Assembly (NCBI GenBank): GCA_949127775.1
Contig: CASBQF010000066.1
Location: 16,386 to 80,385, forward strand
DNA from: Oscillatoriales cyanobacterium PMM_0080
Lineage (GTDB): Bacteria; Cyanobacteriota; Cyanobacteriia; Cyanobacteriales; Microcoleaceae
Direction: 5' to 3'
DNA: 64,000 nucleotides
Made by a program: the position numbers and the translations under genes. Every line of letters begins with the position of its first letter. Position 1 is the stretch's first letter. A model generated the notes under the pieces. The model searched no databases, was not told the DNA's origin, and saw nothing but the letters and a program-made list of their open reading frames with translations. This document shows, piece by piece, positions 38,082 to 48,379 of the stretch.

Positions 38082-40184
38082 TTAATAAAACCGATATTGA
38101 TTTTTCCCTAGTTTCTTAGCAGAATACATCGCACAATCGGCATTTTTGACTAAAATCTCTGGCTCTTGACAGTCAATTGGATACAAACTAATGCCAATAC
38201 TTGTAGTTACAAAAACTGTATGTTCTTCTAAAATAAAAGGCTGCATGATGGCATCGCAAATTTTTTCAGCTACTTTGGCAGCTTCCTCGCGGCCGGGAAT
38301 TGCGGGTAAAATGACTGTAAATTCGTCGCCGCCCAACCGAGAAATAATATCGCTACCGCGCAAGCATTTTTTGAGCCGAATGGCAACTGTTTTTAAGAGC
38401 AAATCCCCCATGTTGTGTCCGAGAGTATCGTTGATTGACTTAAATCCATCTAAATCTAAAAACAGTAAAGCTATCAATTCCTGATTGCTGGAGGCTCTTT
38501 CTAGAGAAGAATGCAGCGACTGGTAGAACATTTGGCGGTTGGGCAAGCCGGTGAGGGCATCGTGATAGGCTTGGTGGGTGAGTTCAGCATTTTTTTGTTC
38601 TAGGGCCTCTTCTCGGCGTTTGCGATCGGTAATATCTCTGATTGCTCCGACTAAAAATAGGTTCCCCGCAGCATCTTTGTGGAGGGATCTTTTAGTCGAA
38701 ATCAGGTGCGTAATTCCGTGAGCGTCGGTAAAACATTCTTCATTTTCTAGCGGTTGGTAAGTTTGTAATGCTAGTTCGTCTTGCTGCCAAAATATATCGG
38801 CTTCGGCTTGGGGAAATAAATCGTAGTCTGTGCGACTGGTTAAAACTTCTAAAGAATAGCCGATAAATCTACAATATGCCTGATTCAAAACCACCCAGCG
38901 GTGATTTCGATCTTTGACAAAAATCGGGTCGGGAATTGTATCGATTAGCGATTGTAAAAATTCTTTAGATCGTTTTAATTCTTCTTGCAACTGAGCTAGA
39001 TAACCGACAACTGCGCAGCCAGAACCCAAAAGACTCAGGATTGGAGGAATTAACGGCAGCCACAAACCGGCTAAAAAGGCTAAGTATAAAGTGGCACTCA
39101 AGCCTAGACAGATACTTAACAAACAGCAAGCCGATCGACCGATCGATCGCACGTTCCAACTGACGCTTGCCCCCGCCCAAGACCACAGTAAAATCCACAG
39201 CCACTCCGCAGCTTCGGGCCACACTTTGATACCTGTGCGCCCGTCCAGTGCAGCACTCAAAATTTGGCTCAAAAAATGAGCCTGAAGCTCAACTCCCGGT
39301 ATTAGCTGAGGAGGAGCAAACAAACCGGAACTGTAAGCATTTTGGTTAAAGTCTTTGAGGCTGGGGGCAGTAGAGCCGATCAACACAGCGCGCGATCGTA
39401 CAAAATCTGATGGTACTTTGTCAGAAAGCACATCGCTCATCGATACAGTACGAAAACTGCCGATCGGCCCACGCAGATTAGCGAGAATTTGATAGCCGCG
39501 ACTGTCCGATCGCACGTAAGCACCGTCATTCGGTTGAAAAGGCTGAAAAACCCCTTTGCCTAACTGCAAGTATTTAGGATTGACTGTGGCTGGTTCAGGG
39601 GAAATCTCTTCGCGTTCGAGGTAAAGCAAAGCCAGTTTGAGCGCGAAACTTTCATGAGTTTTGCCATCTCCGGGCCAAGCATAAAGCAAAGTTCGACGCA
39701 CCTTACCGTCAGCGTCGATGATCACGTTGTTGAAACCGATGCGATCGAGCTTGTCAAGTACCGGAGGTGGCCGAACTCCCAACCTGGTTTCGTCTGGCAT
39801 CAACTCAATGCCGATTAAATTGGGAATAGTTTTAAAAGTTTTGAGCAATTCGGCGTTACCCGGTTGAGTTGGCAAATCTCGGTAAACGTCGAGCCCGATC
39901 GCCCGCGGCTTAAGGGCGTGCAATTTTTGCAGCAATTGGGCCAACACAGCATCCGAAATTGGATAGCCGTATTTCTGCAAGTCAGCTTCCTTAATTTCGA
40001 CAATGGCGATGCGCGAGTCAATTGGTTCGGCGGGCCGCCAGCGCACAAAGCGATCGAAAGCAGCCCATTCCCACGCCTGCAAAAATCCGAAACAGCGCAG
40101 TACAATAACCGTACTAGCAACGGCACTCGCAGTAATCAAGACTCGGCGTTCTCCATCGAGCCATTTTTTGATAGTTTCTAGCAT
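38082..40184 (-). CDS. CHASE2-PAS-GGDEF sensor diguanylate cyclase
   Basis: CHASE2 (AAFDRFVRWRPAEPIDSRIAIVEIKEADLQKYGYPISDAVLAQLL), PAS/PAC, GGDEF (RLGGDEFTVILP). Confidence 0.94.
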   Translation of the reverse strand: MLETIKKWLDGERRVLITASAVASTVIVLRCFGFLQAWEWAAFDRFVRWRPAEPIDSRIAIVEIKEADLQKYGYPISDAVLAQLLQKLHALKPRAIGLDVYRDLPTQPGNAELLKTFKTIPNLIGIELMPDETRLGVRPPPVLDKLDRIGFNNVIIDADGKVRRTLLYAWPGDGKTHESFALKLALLYLEREEISPEPATVNPKYLQLGKGVFQPFQPNDGAYVRSDSRGYQILANLRGPIGSFRTVSMSDVLSDKVPSDFVRSRAVLIGSTAPSLKDFNQNAYSSGLFAPPQLIPGVELQAHFLSQILSAALDGRTGIKVWPEAAEWLWILLWSWAGASVSWNVRSIGRSACCLLSICLGLSATLYLAFLAGLWLPLIPPILSLLGSGCAVVGYLAQLQEELKRSKEFLQSLIDTIPDPIFVKDRNHRWVVLNQAYCRFIGYSLEVLTSRTDYDLFPQAEADIFWQQDELALQTYQPLENEECFTDAHGITHLISTKRSLHKDAAGNLFLVGAIRDITDRKRREEALEQKNAELTHQAYHDALTGLPNRQMFYQSLHSSLERASSNQELIALLFLDLDGFKSINDTLGHNMGDLLLKTVAIRLKKCLRGSDIISRLGGDEFTVILPAIPGREEAAKVAEKICDAIMQPFILEEHTVFVTTSIGISLYPIDCQEPEILVKNADCAMYSAKKLGKNQYRFY

Positions 40185-40685
40185 ATTTTTGAGATTTTTA
40201 CCTCGCTAGTCGAGTATTTAAGCTACTACTACGTATAGCTTTTACATCTGGGGGGCGAGCGATCTGTCGATTTTAGATTTTAGATTTTAGACTTTAGATT
40301 ATCTAATTTTTGGGTTTTTCGGTGCGGGCGATCGGCTGCAACGGCATAAACTGGCTTTTCAACCAAAATATGTCATTCCAACAATCACTCTGGAAGCCGA
40401 AACGGAATTGTGAGGGTTTTTGTGTCAAAGTCCTAGTATTTATTCGCAGCGATCGCATTACACACCCACAACTTGTTTGAAACTTATTCGCTGTAACTAA
40501 TTTTTAGTATAGCAACCGCCAAGACAGTTAAGAGCTTCTTAATTTATGAAACCATATACTTTTTTGCATTCTGCTTTTCGCCATATTTTTTTAGGAATCC
40601 TGCGCAATTTTAGATCGATTTCGGTTGCATCGTCAGATGATTTAACCTTTCTAGAACCATCCTAAATGATTTTCTATGTACTACC

Positions 40686-40716
40686 AGTAGGGACACGGCA
40701 CTGCCGTGTCCCTACT
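40686..40716. repeat. Perfect 31-bp palindrome AGTAGGGACACGGCA-C-TGCCGTGTCCCTACT
   Basis: Read directly; followed by a partial copy TGCCGTGTCCCTACT. Same family as 31426, 41009 and 58281. Confidence 0.95.
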
Positions 40717-41008
40717 GCCGTGTCCCTACTGATGGATTTTGGGGAAATCACATTTATGTTCGCGACCTAGGTAATGATTTAGGATTGCTATAGTTCCATT
40801 AGATTAATTTCGCAGCATGAAACAAATATCAACCAAGTTAAAAACTAGGATGTTTTATGCAAAAAAAAACTAAAATTTGCTCTCTAATATCGTTTCCGCT
40901 TGCATCAGTATTATTCAAACATTCAACAGTCAAATCTCTCAATTCCGGCTGTCCCGTAATGATAAGCGAGGAAAATGCACGTACCGTTTCTGGCGCGCCC
41001 GATTAATT

Positions 41009-41034
41009 GTAGGGACACGGCACTGCCGTGTCCT
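41009..41034. repeat. Palindromic repeat of the ACGGCACTGCCGT family
   Basis: GTAGGGACACGGCACTGCCGTGTCCT, followed by TAATATTAATTTCGATGCAACCAGAATTAATCTAA. Confidence 0.9.
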
Positions 41035-41095
41035 AATTTCGAGTAATATTAATTTCGATGCAACCAGAATTAATCTAAAATATCAAATTTTTCGA

Positions 41096-42019
41096 TCAAT
41101 TTTGAAAGTTGCGTGGGCCGGTGTAACCGGATAACTCAGCGAGTTTATCCAAAGTTTGCGTCCCCGAATAAAACTGACCTTGAATCTCCCAAGTCGGGAA
41201 ACCTTTAACATTTGCAGCAGCAGCTTGGCAAATTTCTGCGCGGGAATTTTGCCCCCTCGGATCGCATTCAAAATAATCAATTATTTTGGCTGCTTCTTTG
41301 CCGAACAGCATTTTTTGATCGTGACAGTGGGGACACCAGTAAGCGCCGTATTCTTTAGCGCCGATTTGTCGGAGATGGCGGGCTAAAGCAATTTGTGCGG
41401 GCGCGGAGGTGGTAGTGACGACAGGGGGTACAATTCCTGGGGTAGAGACAGAAGCAGCAGGCGCGCTGACGCTGTTGTAAAGTCCCAATGCGCCGATCGA
41501 ACTTACCATCGCCACCAAAATGCCTGTAAACACCAATTGCCCGATATCTTCCCACTCGCGGCCGACTAGCACTAGCACAAACAGTGACAGCGAAAATACG
41601 GCGGAACTAATGCAGTAAATACACAGTTCCTTAATTTCAAAAGCCATCAAATACACTAAATAGCTACTGAAAATTACCATCGCAGCGGTGATGATAAATA
41701 GGGCTTGCCAAGTCCATTTTTCCAGTTGAGAGTGTAGTCCTTTGTTGGTGTCGGGATTTACAGCTTTGGGAGCGAATGCCAGAATTGCTATGCTCAGGTA
41801 AGCCAGACAGCCTAACAAACTTAAAGGTACTGTGCCAAAGGCAGTAGCGTAGGGACTGTTGAGAACTTTGTCGCAGCCGCTGGTGGGACAAATGACCGAG
41901 CCTGTCGTGAATTTAGCGATCGTGAGATAGGCTGTTTCTACGACGCCGATGGCTGCGATCGCTCCCATCACAGTCCTAGACCAGCGATGAATCCAAGGGG
42001 TTGAACGTCGGCGAATCAT
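41096..42019 (-). CDS. Vitamin K epoxide reductase (VKOR) fused to thioredoxin-like domain
   Basis: CPTSGCDKVLNSPYATAFGTVPLSLLG, CIYCISS, and C-terminal GAYWCPHCHDQKMLFGKEA. Confidence 0.94.
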   Translation of the reverse strand: MIRRRSTPWIHRWSRTVMGAIAAIGVVETAYLTIAKFTTGSVICPTSGCDKVLNSPYATAFGTVPLSLLGCLAYLSIAILAFAPKAVNPDTNKGLHSQLEKWTWQALFIITAAMVIFSSYLVYLMAFEIKELCIYCISSAVFSLSLFVLVLVGREWEDIGQLVFTGILVAMVSSIGALGLYNSVSAPAASVSTPGIVPPVVTTTSAPAQIALARHLRQIGAKEYGAYWCPHCHDQKMLFGKEAAKIIDYFECDPRGQNSRAEICQAAAANVKGFPTWEIQGQFYSGTQTLDKLAELSGYTGPRNFQN

Positions 42020-42028
42020 TTTTCTATT

Positions 42029-42236
42029 TGGTTATTGGTTGTTGGTTATTTGTTATTGGTTGTTGGTTATTTGTTATTGGTTGTTGGTTGTTGGTTATTG
42101 GTTATTGGTTATTGGTTATTGGTTATTGGTTATTTGTTATTTGTTATTTGTTGTAATCGTAACAACTAACAACTAACAACTAACAACTAACAACTAACAA
42201 CTAACAACTAACAACTAACAATTAACAACTAACAAA
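42029..42236. repeat. About 200-bp heptameric STRR block
   Basis: (TTGGTTA/TTGTTAT)n, then (CAACTAA)n, forming complementary halves. Confidence 0.95.
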
Positions 42237-43124
42237 TTATCCTTTCCCAATTTTACTTGTTACTTTTCCTAGTTCAGATGCTTGATGGCCAGCACCGTTA
42301 ACCTGACTATTTTCCTCTTTTTCTACCAAGCCGCGACGGGCTGCTTCTACAAACTGACTGACGCGGATCGGATCGATCGGTTGTTCGATGCGCCCGTTTC
42401 GCTTCAGGGAACTTGAGACAATTACGCCGTCAGCCGCCCGCATGAGAGTGGAAATGTTTTCCCACGACGCGCCACTGCCGATGAAAACTGGAATTCCGGC
42501 CGCTGCTGCACTTGCAAGTTCCAAGTCTTCGAGATTGGGAGGGCTGCCGGTTGTCCAGCCGGAGAGGATTACGGCATCGGCTAAGGCGCGTCCGATCGTC
42601 TCAGAGACGGCTGTGGTCAAGTTGGGGCTGCCTAGGGGTCGCCCGTGCTTGACTAACACGTCTGCTAATATTTTGACATCGCTGCCCAATTCTCGCCGAT
42701 AGCGCAGTAGCTGGTGAGCTTGGCCTTCGATTAAGCCTTGATCTGTGGCCGTGACGCCGGTGAGGACGTTGACTCGGATGAATTGGGCTCCTGTGCAGGA
42801 GGCGATGGCGATCGCGCTGTGGGCGTCGTTTCGCAGGACGTTGATGCCGATCGGCAAAGTCACCAGATTTGTTAGCCTCTCGACTATTAGAGTCATCGCG
42901 CTCACAACAGCCGGATCTACGCTGTCTTTGGCAAAAGGAGCGTCGAAAAAGTTCTCAACTATGATACCGTTTGCGCCGCCAGAAGCCAGCGCTGTAGCCT
43001 CTTGCTCGGCTCTTGAGATAATAGCTTTGAGGTTCCCGCCCCAGCGGGGAGAAGTTGGTAGAGGCTGTAGATGTACGACACCGATTATGGGATTCGGCGT
43101 TTTGAATATTTGTTTTAAGTCCAC
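42237..43124 (-). CDS. btpA: BtpA-family photosystem I biogenesis protein
   Basis: MDLKQIFKTPNPIIGVVHLQPLPTSPRWGGNLKAIISRAEQEATALASGGANGIIVENFFDAPF. Confidence 0.93.
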   Translation of the reverse strand: MDLKQIFKTPNPIIGVVHLQPLPTSPRWGGNLKAIISRAEQEATALASGGANGIIVENFFDAPFAKDSVDPAVVSAMTLIVERLTNLVTLPIGINVLRNDAHSAIAIASCTGAQFIRVNVLTGVTATDQGLIEGQAHQLLRYRRELGSDVKILADVLVKHGRPLGSPNLTTAVSETIGRALADAVILSGWTTGSPPNLEDLELASAAAAGIPVFIGSGASWENISTLMRAADGVIVSSSLKRNGRIEQPIDPIRVSQFVEAARRGLVEKEENSQVNGAGHQASELGKVTSKIGKG

Positions 43125-43289
43125 GGGTTTCCTGAAACCACCAAGTTGACTGACGGCTGACGGCGAATTTTGACGGTATATTTTAGAATTCTATATGCAC
43201 GGGGTCGATTCGGTTGACTCAATCGGGCAACTAAGTTGTGAAAACCCCTAATTCAGCAGCATTTTTTGGTTTTCGATCGAGGTTAATTC

Positions 43290-44270
43290 TTGAAAATTGC
43301 ACTCATAATTTTGGCTGTGATCGCAGGATTGTTGACAGTGCTGGAAGTGTTGTTGCGCGTGCTGTTAGGTTTTGGCAATCCCTTGATTTACATTGCCGAT
43401 GCGGAGTGTGGCTATCTGTTGGCGCCTTCCCAGAGGGTGCGCCGTTTGCGCAACTGGATTGAGATTAACCAGTATTCGATGCGATCGCCCTCGATCGCCC
43501 CACTTCCCCTTCCCGAAACTCTGCGCGTCTTGCTGTTGGGAGATTCCGTTGCTAATGGCGGTTGGTGGACTAATCAGACAGACACCATATCAGAAATCAT
43601 GACTCGGCAGTTGAGGCGGCAACTACCAAATCTGGCAACCAATTCACAACTGTATTCAAAAGTCAAGTATTCCGAATCTGAAGTTCTCAACTGCTCAGCC
43701 AATTCTTGGGGGCCGAGGAATCAACTTGCTTACATTAAACGATTCGGCCTTTTCGGGGCAGAAGTTTTGGTGTTGCTGCTGAATACGGACGATTTGTTTG
43801 GATCAGCTCCGAATAGTGCGGTAGTTGGGCGCGATCGATCTTATCCCGATCGCCAACCCGTGTTAGCTACAGTAGAGCTATTGAGTCGCTATCTACTGCC
43901 ACGGTTCGGGAGCCAATTGTTAGCACCAGCAGAAAGTGGCGATTTAGTCGGCCTCAACTTAGAAGCCATTCGCCAAATCAATACCGAAGCAGCAAGAGCC
44001 AACATTCAGTTTTTGCTGAGCCTCACGCCCAAACGGCACGAATTCGGCGAGCCGGGCCCTTTTGACTGGGAAGTCAAGGCTCGATTGCGTCTCGCCGAAT
44101 TCGTCGAAAGTGAGAAAATTACTTACATAGATTTTCTTCCTATTTTTAATTCAGCGACGGAACTGCCAAATTTGTATCGAGATAGCATTCACCTCAATCC
44201 TCAAGGTAATCAGCTCGTTAGCCAAACTATCAGTTATCAAATAGCCGTTCTTGTTTGGGAGAAATTGTAA
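43290..44270 (+). CDS. SGNH/GDSL-like hydrolase
   Basis: LRVLLLGDSVANGGWWTNQTDTISEIMTRQL (GDS block) and a C-terminal DSIHLNPQGNQL catalytic block. Confidence 0.75.
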   Translation: MKIALIILAVIAGLLTVLEVLLRVLLGFGNPLIYIADAECGYLLAPSQRVRRLRNWIEINQYSMRSPSIAPLPLPETLRVLLLGDSVANGGWWTNQTDTISEIMTRQLRRQLPNLATNSQLYSKVKYSESEVLNCSANSWGPRNQLAYIKRFGLFGAEVLVLLLNTDDLFGSAPNSAVVGRDRSYPDRQPVLATVELLSRYLLPRFGSQLLAPAESGDLVGLNLEAIRQINTEAARANIQFLLSLTPKRHEFGEPGPFDWEVKARLRLAEFVESEKITYIDFLPIFNSATELPNLYRDSIHLNPQGNQLVSQTISYQIAVLVWEKL

Positions 44271-44364
44271 TATCGAATCCGGTTGCACGGGCACAGCTAC
44301 CTAACTTTCCAAACAACAAACCCAAACTGTAGAAGCACCCGGAAACGACATAATTTGTCTCGAT

Positions 44365-45462
44365 CTAATTAACTTGCAAAGTAGGCTCTAGCTCTTTCGG
44401 ATACCAAGCTTGACCGTCGAGAGCCATTTGCTCGATCGAACTCGCCAGCCGTAGAGCTTTCAGAGCTTGTTCTCCCCCAACAGAAGGCTGATTTCCACCC
44501 CGCACGCAATTAATAAAATGCTCCAATTCTGCGTGGAGCGGTTCAATATTGCTGGTGTAAACTTTCTCGATCAACCCATCTTGACGGTAAAGCACCTGAC
44601 CGTAATCTGTCACGTAATTAGCGGTTGTTTGTCGGTGAATCAAGATTTCGTTGTTGAGAAAATCTGCCTCTGTCAGAGAATTCTTGCAATGAGCCACTAT
44701 TGAACGAAGTTTGCGGTGCGTCACCTTGCTCGCAGTCAAAGTGGCCACAATGCCGTTAGCAAAGTTCAACGTCGCTGTCACGTAGTCTAAATAACCTGAA
44801 TCTGAGGCCCTGCTGCCGCTGGCTGTCAGCTTCACCACACGGGAATCTGCCAATTCCAGAAGCAAATCGATGTCGTGGATCATTAAATCCAAAACTACCG
44901 ATACGTCGTTTGCCCGATCGGAATAAGGACTCATCCGGTGAGCTTCCAATGCCAGTAGCTCTTCAGTTTTCAGCACTTTGCCGAGTTCCTGAAAAGCTGG
45001 ATTGAAGCGCTCAATATGACCCACCTGCAAAATCCGGTGGGCTTCAGCAGCCGCATTGACCAAAGATTCGGCTTCAGCAATACTAGCGGCGATCGGTTTT
45101 TCAATTAAAACGTGAACTCCCGCTTGGAGACAAGACATCCCCACAGCGTGGTGCAGGCGAGTTGGAACGGCGACGCAAACTGCATCTACGTGGGCAAGCA
45201 AATCTCGGTAGTCTTCAAAGAAGCGAACCCGGTATTTGCTTGCTACATCAATTCCCCGCTCTACATTTATATCTGAAACACCCACGAGCTCGATATCTTT
45301 TAGCAAGCTCAGAACTCGCGTGTGGTGCTGGCCCATATTGCCAACCCCAATTACCCCAATGCGAAGGGGTTCGGGTTGACTTCGCTGGCCGAAAACATTT
45401 CCGTATCCCAATGACATCCTATCTAGCACTCCTGGATTCTCCTCCACCACCACAGGAATCAA
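44365..45462 (-). CDS. Gfo/Idh/MocA-family oxidoreductase
   Basis: LRIGVIGVGNMGQHHTRVLSLLKDIELVGVSDI..VHVLIEKPIAASIAEAESL. Confidence 0.93.
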   Translation of the reverse strand: MIPVVVEENPGVLDRMSLGYGNVFGQRSQPEPLRIGVIGVGNMGQHHTRVLSLLKDIELVGVSDINVERGIDVASKYRVRFFEDYRDLLAHVDAVCVAVPTRLHHAVGMSCLQAGVHVLIEKPIAASIAEAESLVNAAAEAHRILQVGHIERFNPAFQELGKVLKTEELLALEAHRMSPYSDRANDVSVVLDLMIHDIDLLLELADSRVVKLTASGSRASDSGYLDYVTATLNFANGIVATLTASKVTHRKLRSIVAHCKNSLTEADFLNNEILIHRQTTANYVTDYGQVLYRQDGLIEKVYTSNIEPLHAELEHFINCVRGGNQPSVGGEQALKALRLASSIEQMALDGQAWYPKELEPTLQVN

Positions 45463-45766
45463 GCCTTTTGGCTTCCTTCAGCTACTCACAGCCATCCAGA
45501 TAGTACCACAGTCAAACTATTTGTGAAGAATTTCTAAGAGAAGGCAGAAGGTTTTTAAAGGAAGAGGGCAGAAGGCAGACGGCAGACGGCAGAAGGAATC
45601 AAATAAAATTGCTATTAATTGGATATTGACAAAATTGATGAAATATGCCACGAAGCGCGCTCGATCGCCCTCCGCATCGGAACCACACAAATCCGCGCAT
45701 ATGTTAAGAATTCGGATAGTTACGTGCGATCGTTTTGTGCGATCGAATACAGTTAAATAAAATCTG

Positions 45767-46438
45767 ATGAGGCAGACGATGAATCAGAAACAAAGGCAGA
45801 GATTGGGAAGTGCGATCGCCAGCACAATGTTAAGTTTTGCAGTTTTATCCTTAGCAGGTACTGACAAAGCACAAGCCGCCGTCCTCACCTACAATTTTCA
45901 AGTGGAACGGGGTGGAGGTAGTGGTTTTTTCAAGTTGAGTAATTCCTCACTGACAGGAATAGGATCTGAAAAACTTGCAGTTGGTGAGGGAAGATTTAAC
46001 ACTTTTGCCACGGCCTCTGCCTCTAGAAATTACTACGATTTAGCAGGGGCTATAGCTTTATTTTTTGAAGGCGATTTTCGCGGACTGCAAACAGGCAACT
46101 ACGAAAGAGAGATTAGAGAAATTGATCTTCCCGACGTACCAGGAGGGCCTTTTTACGTCAAATATGACAGGAGGGCATCTTGGTTTATATCTAGCAACGG
46201 GTCGAGCAGTCTTGGTATGTGGCCATCTTATTTCTCGGGGTATGGTGAGACAATAATTAGCAACAGGGAGCGTGTTCTTGCCATAGACGGACGTACAATT
46301 ATCAACGATGCGAAGGTTTCTTACACCCTAGTGGATACCGCAGCCGAACCAGTTCCCGAACCAATTACGATGGCAGGGACAGCTTTAGCATTGGCAGGTT
46401 TAAGCTGGTTGAAACACCAGAAAAAAGTGGCAGCTTGA
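45767..46438 (+). CDS. PEP-CTERM sorting-signal protein
   Basis: Signal peptide; C-terminal PVPEPITMAGTALALAGLSWLKHQKK. Confidence 0.88.
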   Translation: MRQTMNQKQRQRLGSAIASTMLSFAVLSLAGTDKAQAAVLTYNFQVERGGGSGFFKLSNSSLTGIGSEKLAVGEGRFNTFATASASRNYYDLAGAIALFFEGDFRGLQTGNYEREIREIDLPDVPGGPFYVKYDRRASWFISSNGSSSLGMWPSYFSGYGETIISNRERVLAIDGRTIINDAKVSYTLVDTAAEPVPEPITMAGTALALAGLSWLKHQKKVAA

Positions 46439-46464
46439 CGCGTGCGGCTGTTAACAATTAAGCA

Positions 46465-46581
46465 GGTGCATATGCGAGCAAATATATCTGTAGGGGCGAA
46501 GCATGACCTCCGTAAATATGAGATTATAACTAATAACTTATATGCGGTCATGCTTCGCCCTCTTCAAAAGTGAGATGCACC
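46465..46581. repeat. 117-bp MITE-like element, copy 2 (inverted relative to 11199-11318)
   Basis: Its reverse complement matches copy 1 almost throughout. Confidence 0.9.
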
Positions 46582-46600
46582 AAGATTAAGTAGTCAGCAA

Positions 46601-47938
46601 TCAATTTTCAGAAGATATCCGAGTTGCAAAATTTTGATCGCGATTCGGAGACAAAGCCCTGGCTTTCAAAATCGCTGCTACCAAAAACGCATAGGACAAA
46701 ACTCCCACCATAGCCAGCAATAGCACACTGACGGTTCCAGACGCATTCCATAAAGCATGAAGTGCCGAAGCGCTGAAATAACCTACGCCCAAAATTTGCC
46801 AGCGTTTCCTTGGTTTGAGAGCGCTTAAACCGATAAAGTATCCGAAATAGCCACTGTAAGCCATGTGCCCGGCTGCGGAACCCAAAATTCGGGGAATTAG
46901 CAACTGCAACCCTACTAATTCAGCCGCTTCTGGCCCGGCTTGTAGGGTGATATTTTGAATGATATTGGGAACGTACTGTCCCAAGGTTTCTAATAGTGTA
47001 AAGCCAACTGCCGAGGCACTTCCTAATAGTATTCCGTCTAAAGGTTCCCAGACGCCAATGCGATCGCGCCACGGATTGCGCAGCCAATTCCCCAGCAACA
47101 TCGCGCCCAAAACTGGCAGGGCTTTTAGCAATTCTTCCATCAGCCCAGCCCCGAAAAACATTCTGATTAAGAAAGATAAAAAGTTAATTTGTTCGCCTTC
47201 AACTGGCAGTCGCCCGGGCAAAATTTCTCGAAATACTAGGATAAAGCCAATCAATAATGGGCTGAGTAAAATTAAGACGGTAGCTACAGCGGAACCGAGC
47301 AATACCCACCAAGGCTTGTGTTTGCCGCATAGTTGATATATAAAATAGTAAGCTGCGCCGGAAAGGTAAGCAGCTAGCAACAAATTAAAGGCTACAGAAT
47401 TTCCCACTGCTACGAACATCGACACGACACAAATAACTGTGGCAATGCCGGGATAGAGATAAGCTTTTTGGCTTAATTGTTTGCCGGTGGAGGCGATCGG
47501 GAATAATTGAGTAAAAGTGAGAGCTTCGTGTTCGCCCGGATTATAAAATCGTTGATTTCTTGTGGCAAACTGTTGCTGATTTTGGTTTTTGTTTAGGGGA
47601 GTTTCAAATATAAATTCAGGGCCGTCAATACCGAGACTGATGCGATCGCCCATTTCTAATGTTTGACAGCCTTGCAGCTTTATGCCATTGATATAAGTTC
47701 CGTTAGCGCTGCTGAGGTCGCAAATTTCCCATCTAGGAAGAGTGCCTTTGGCTAGGGGGCGGATTGTGGCGTGGCGGCGGGAAACCATACCATAGGCGAT
47801 CGACTCTAAAGCTATTTGACAATTTCTATCTCGCCCGATCGCAATTTCGTGAGTTTGAGAAAGCTGGTACTTTTCTACTTGCACTTGCGCAGCACCTTTG
47901 ATTAGCACTTGTCGCAAAAATCCTATTTCATTAGTCAT
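46601..47938 (-). CDS. FHA domain fused to PrsW-like intramembrane protease
   Basis: FHA (IAIGRDRNCQIALESIAYGMVSRRHATIRP..SSANGTYINGIKL), then polytopic region with GLMEELLKALPV, FTLLETLGQY and HALWNASG. Confidence 0.85.
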   Translation of the reverse strand: MTNEIGFLRQVLIKGAAQVQVEKYQLSQTHEIAIGRDRNCQIALESIAYGMVSRRHATIRPLAKGTLPRWEICDLSSANGTYINGIKLQGCQTLEMGDRISLGIDGPEFIFETPLNKNQNQQQFATRNQRFYNPGEHEALTFTQLFPIASTGKQLSQKAYLYPGIATVICVVSMFVAVGNSVAFNLLLAAYLSGAAYYFIYQLCGKHKPWWVLLGSAVATVLILLSPLLIGFILVFREILPGRLPVEGEQINFLSFLIRMFFGAGLMEELLKALPVLGAMLLGNWLRNPWRDRIGVWEPLDGILLGSASAVGFTLLETLGQYVPNIIQNITLQAGPEAAELVGLQLLIPRILGSAAGHMAYSGYFGYFIGLSALKPRKRWQILGVGYFSASALHALWNASGTVSVLLLAMVGVLSYAFLVAAILKARALSPNRDQNFATRISSEN

Positions 47939-48175
47939 TAGTTATTAGTCATCAGTCATTAGTTATTAGTTATTGGTTATTAGTTATTGGTTATTAGTTA
48001 TTGGTTATTAGTTATTGACAATTAAGAAGGAAAAAAACACCTATCCGTGTATCAGTGACTTCCGTCTTATGCGTTTGGTTATTGATTATTAATTATGTTC
48101 ACAGACAACTAACAACCAACAACAAATAACTCTTAACCAACAACAAATAACTCTTAACAAATAACTGCTAACTAA

Positions 48176-48379
48176 TCATAAATTTGCTCTGGCATCCTGA
48201 ACGGCTGCATAGAAAAATATACCTGTTAGCGGTATGCTGAGCGCGAGGATGATACCCGTAACTAAATTACCGAGTTGAGCTTCTCCCGAAGATAGCTCAA
48301 AGATTGAGCCGACTGCTGCGATCGCCGTAATGCACGAAAGAGCTAACAATAAACCACTTTTCGGAGTTCCTGCCATCAT
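48176..48379 (-). CDS. Small two-TM hypothetical protein overlapping def
   Basis: 67 aa, two hydrophobic segments; start overlaps the def stop by 4 nt. Confidence 0.6.
   Translation of the reverse strand: MMAGTPKSGLLLALSCITAIAAVGSIFELSSGEAQLGNLVTGIILALSIPLTGIFFYAAVQDARANL

Noticed and set aside
42029-42236. Heptad repeat block considered as a CRISPR array
   Set aside because: Units are contiguous 7-mers with no unique spacers and no cas genes; it is an STRR.
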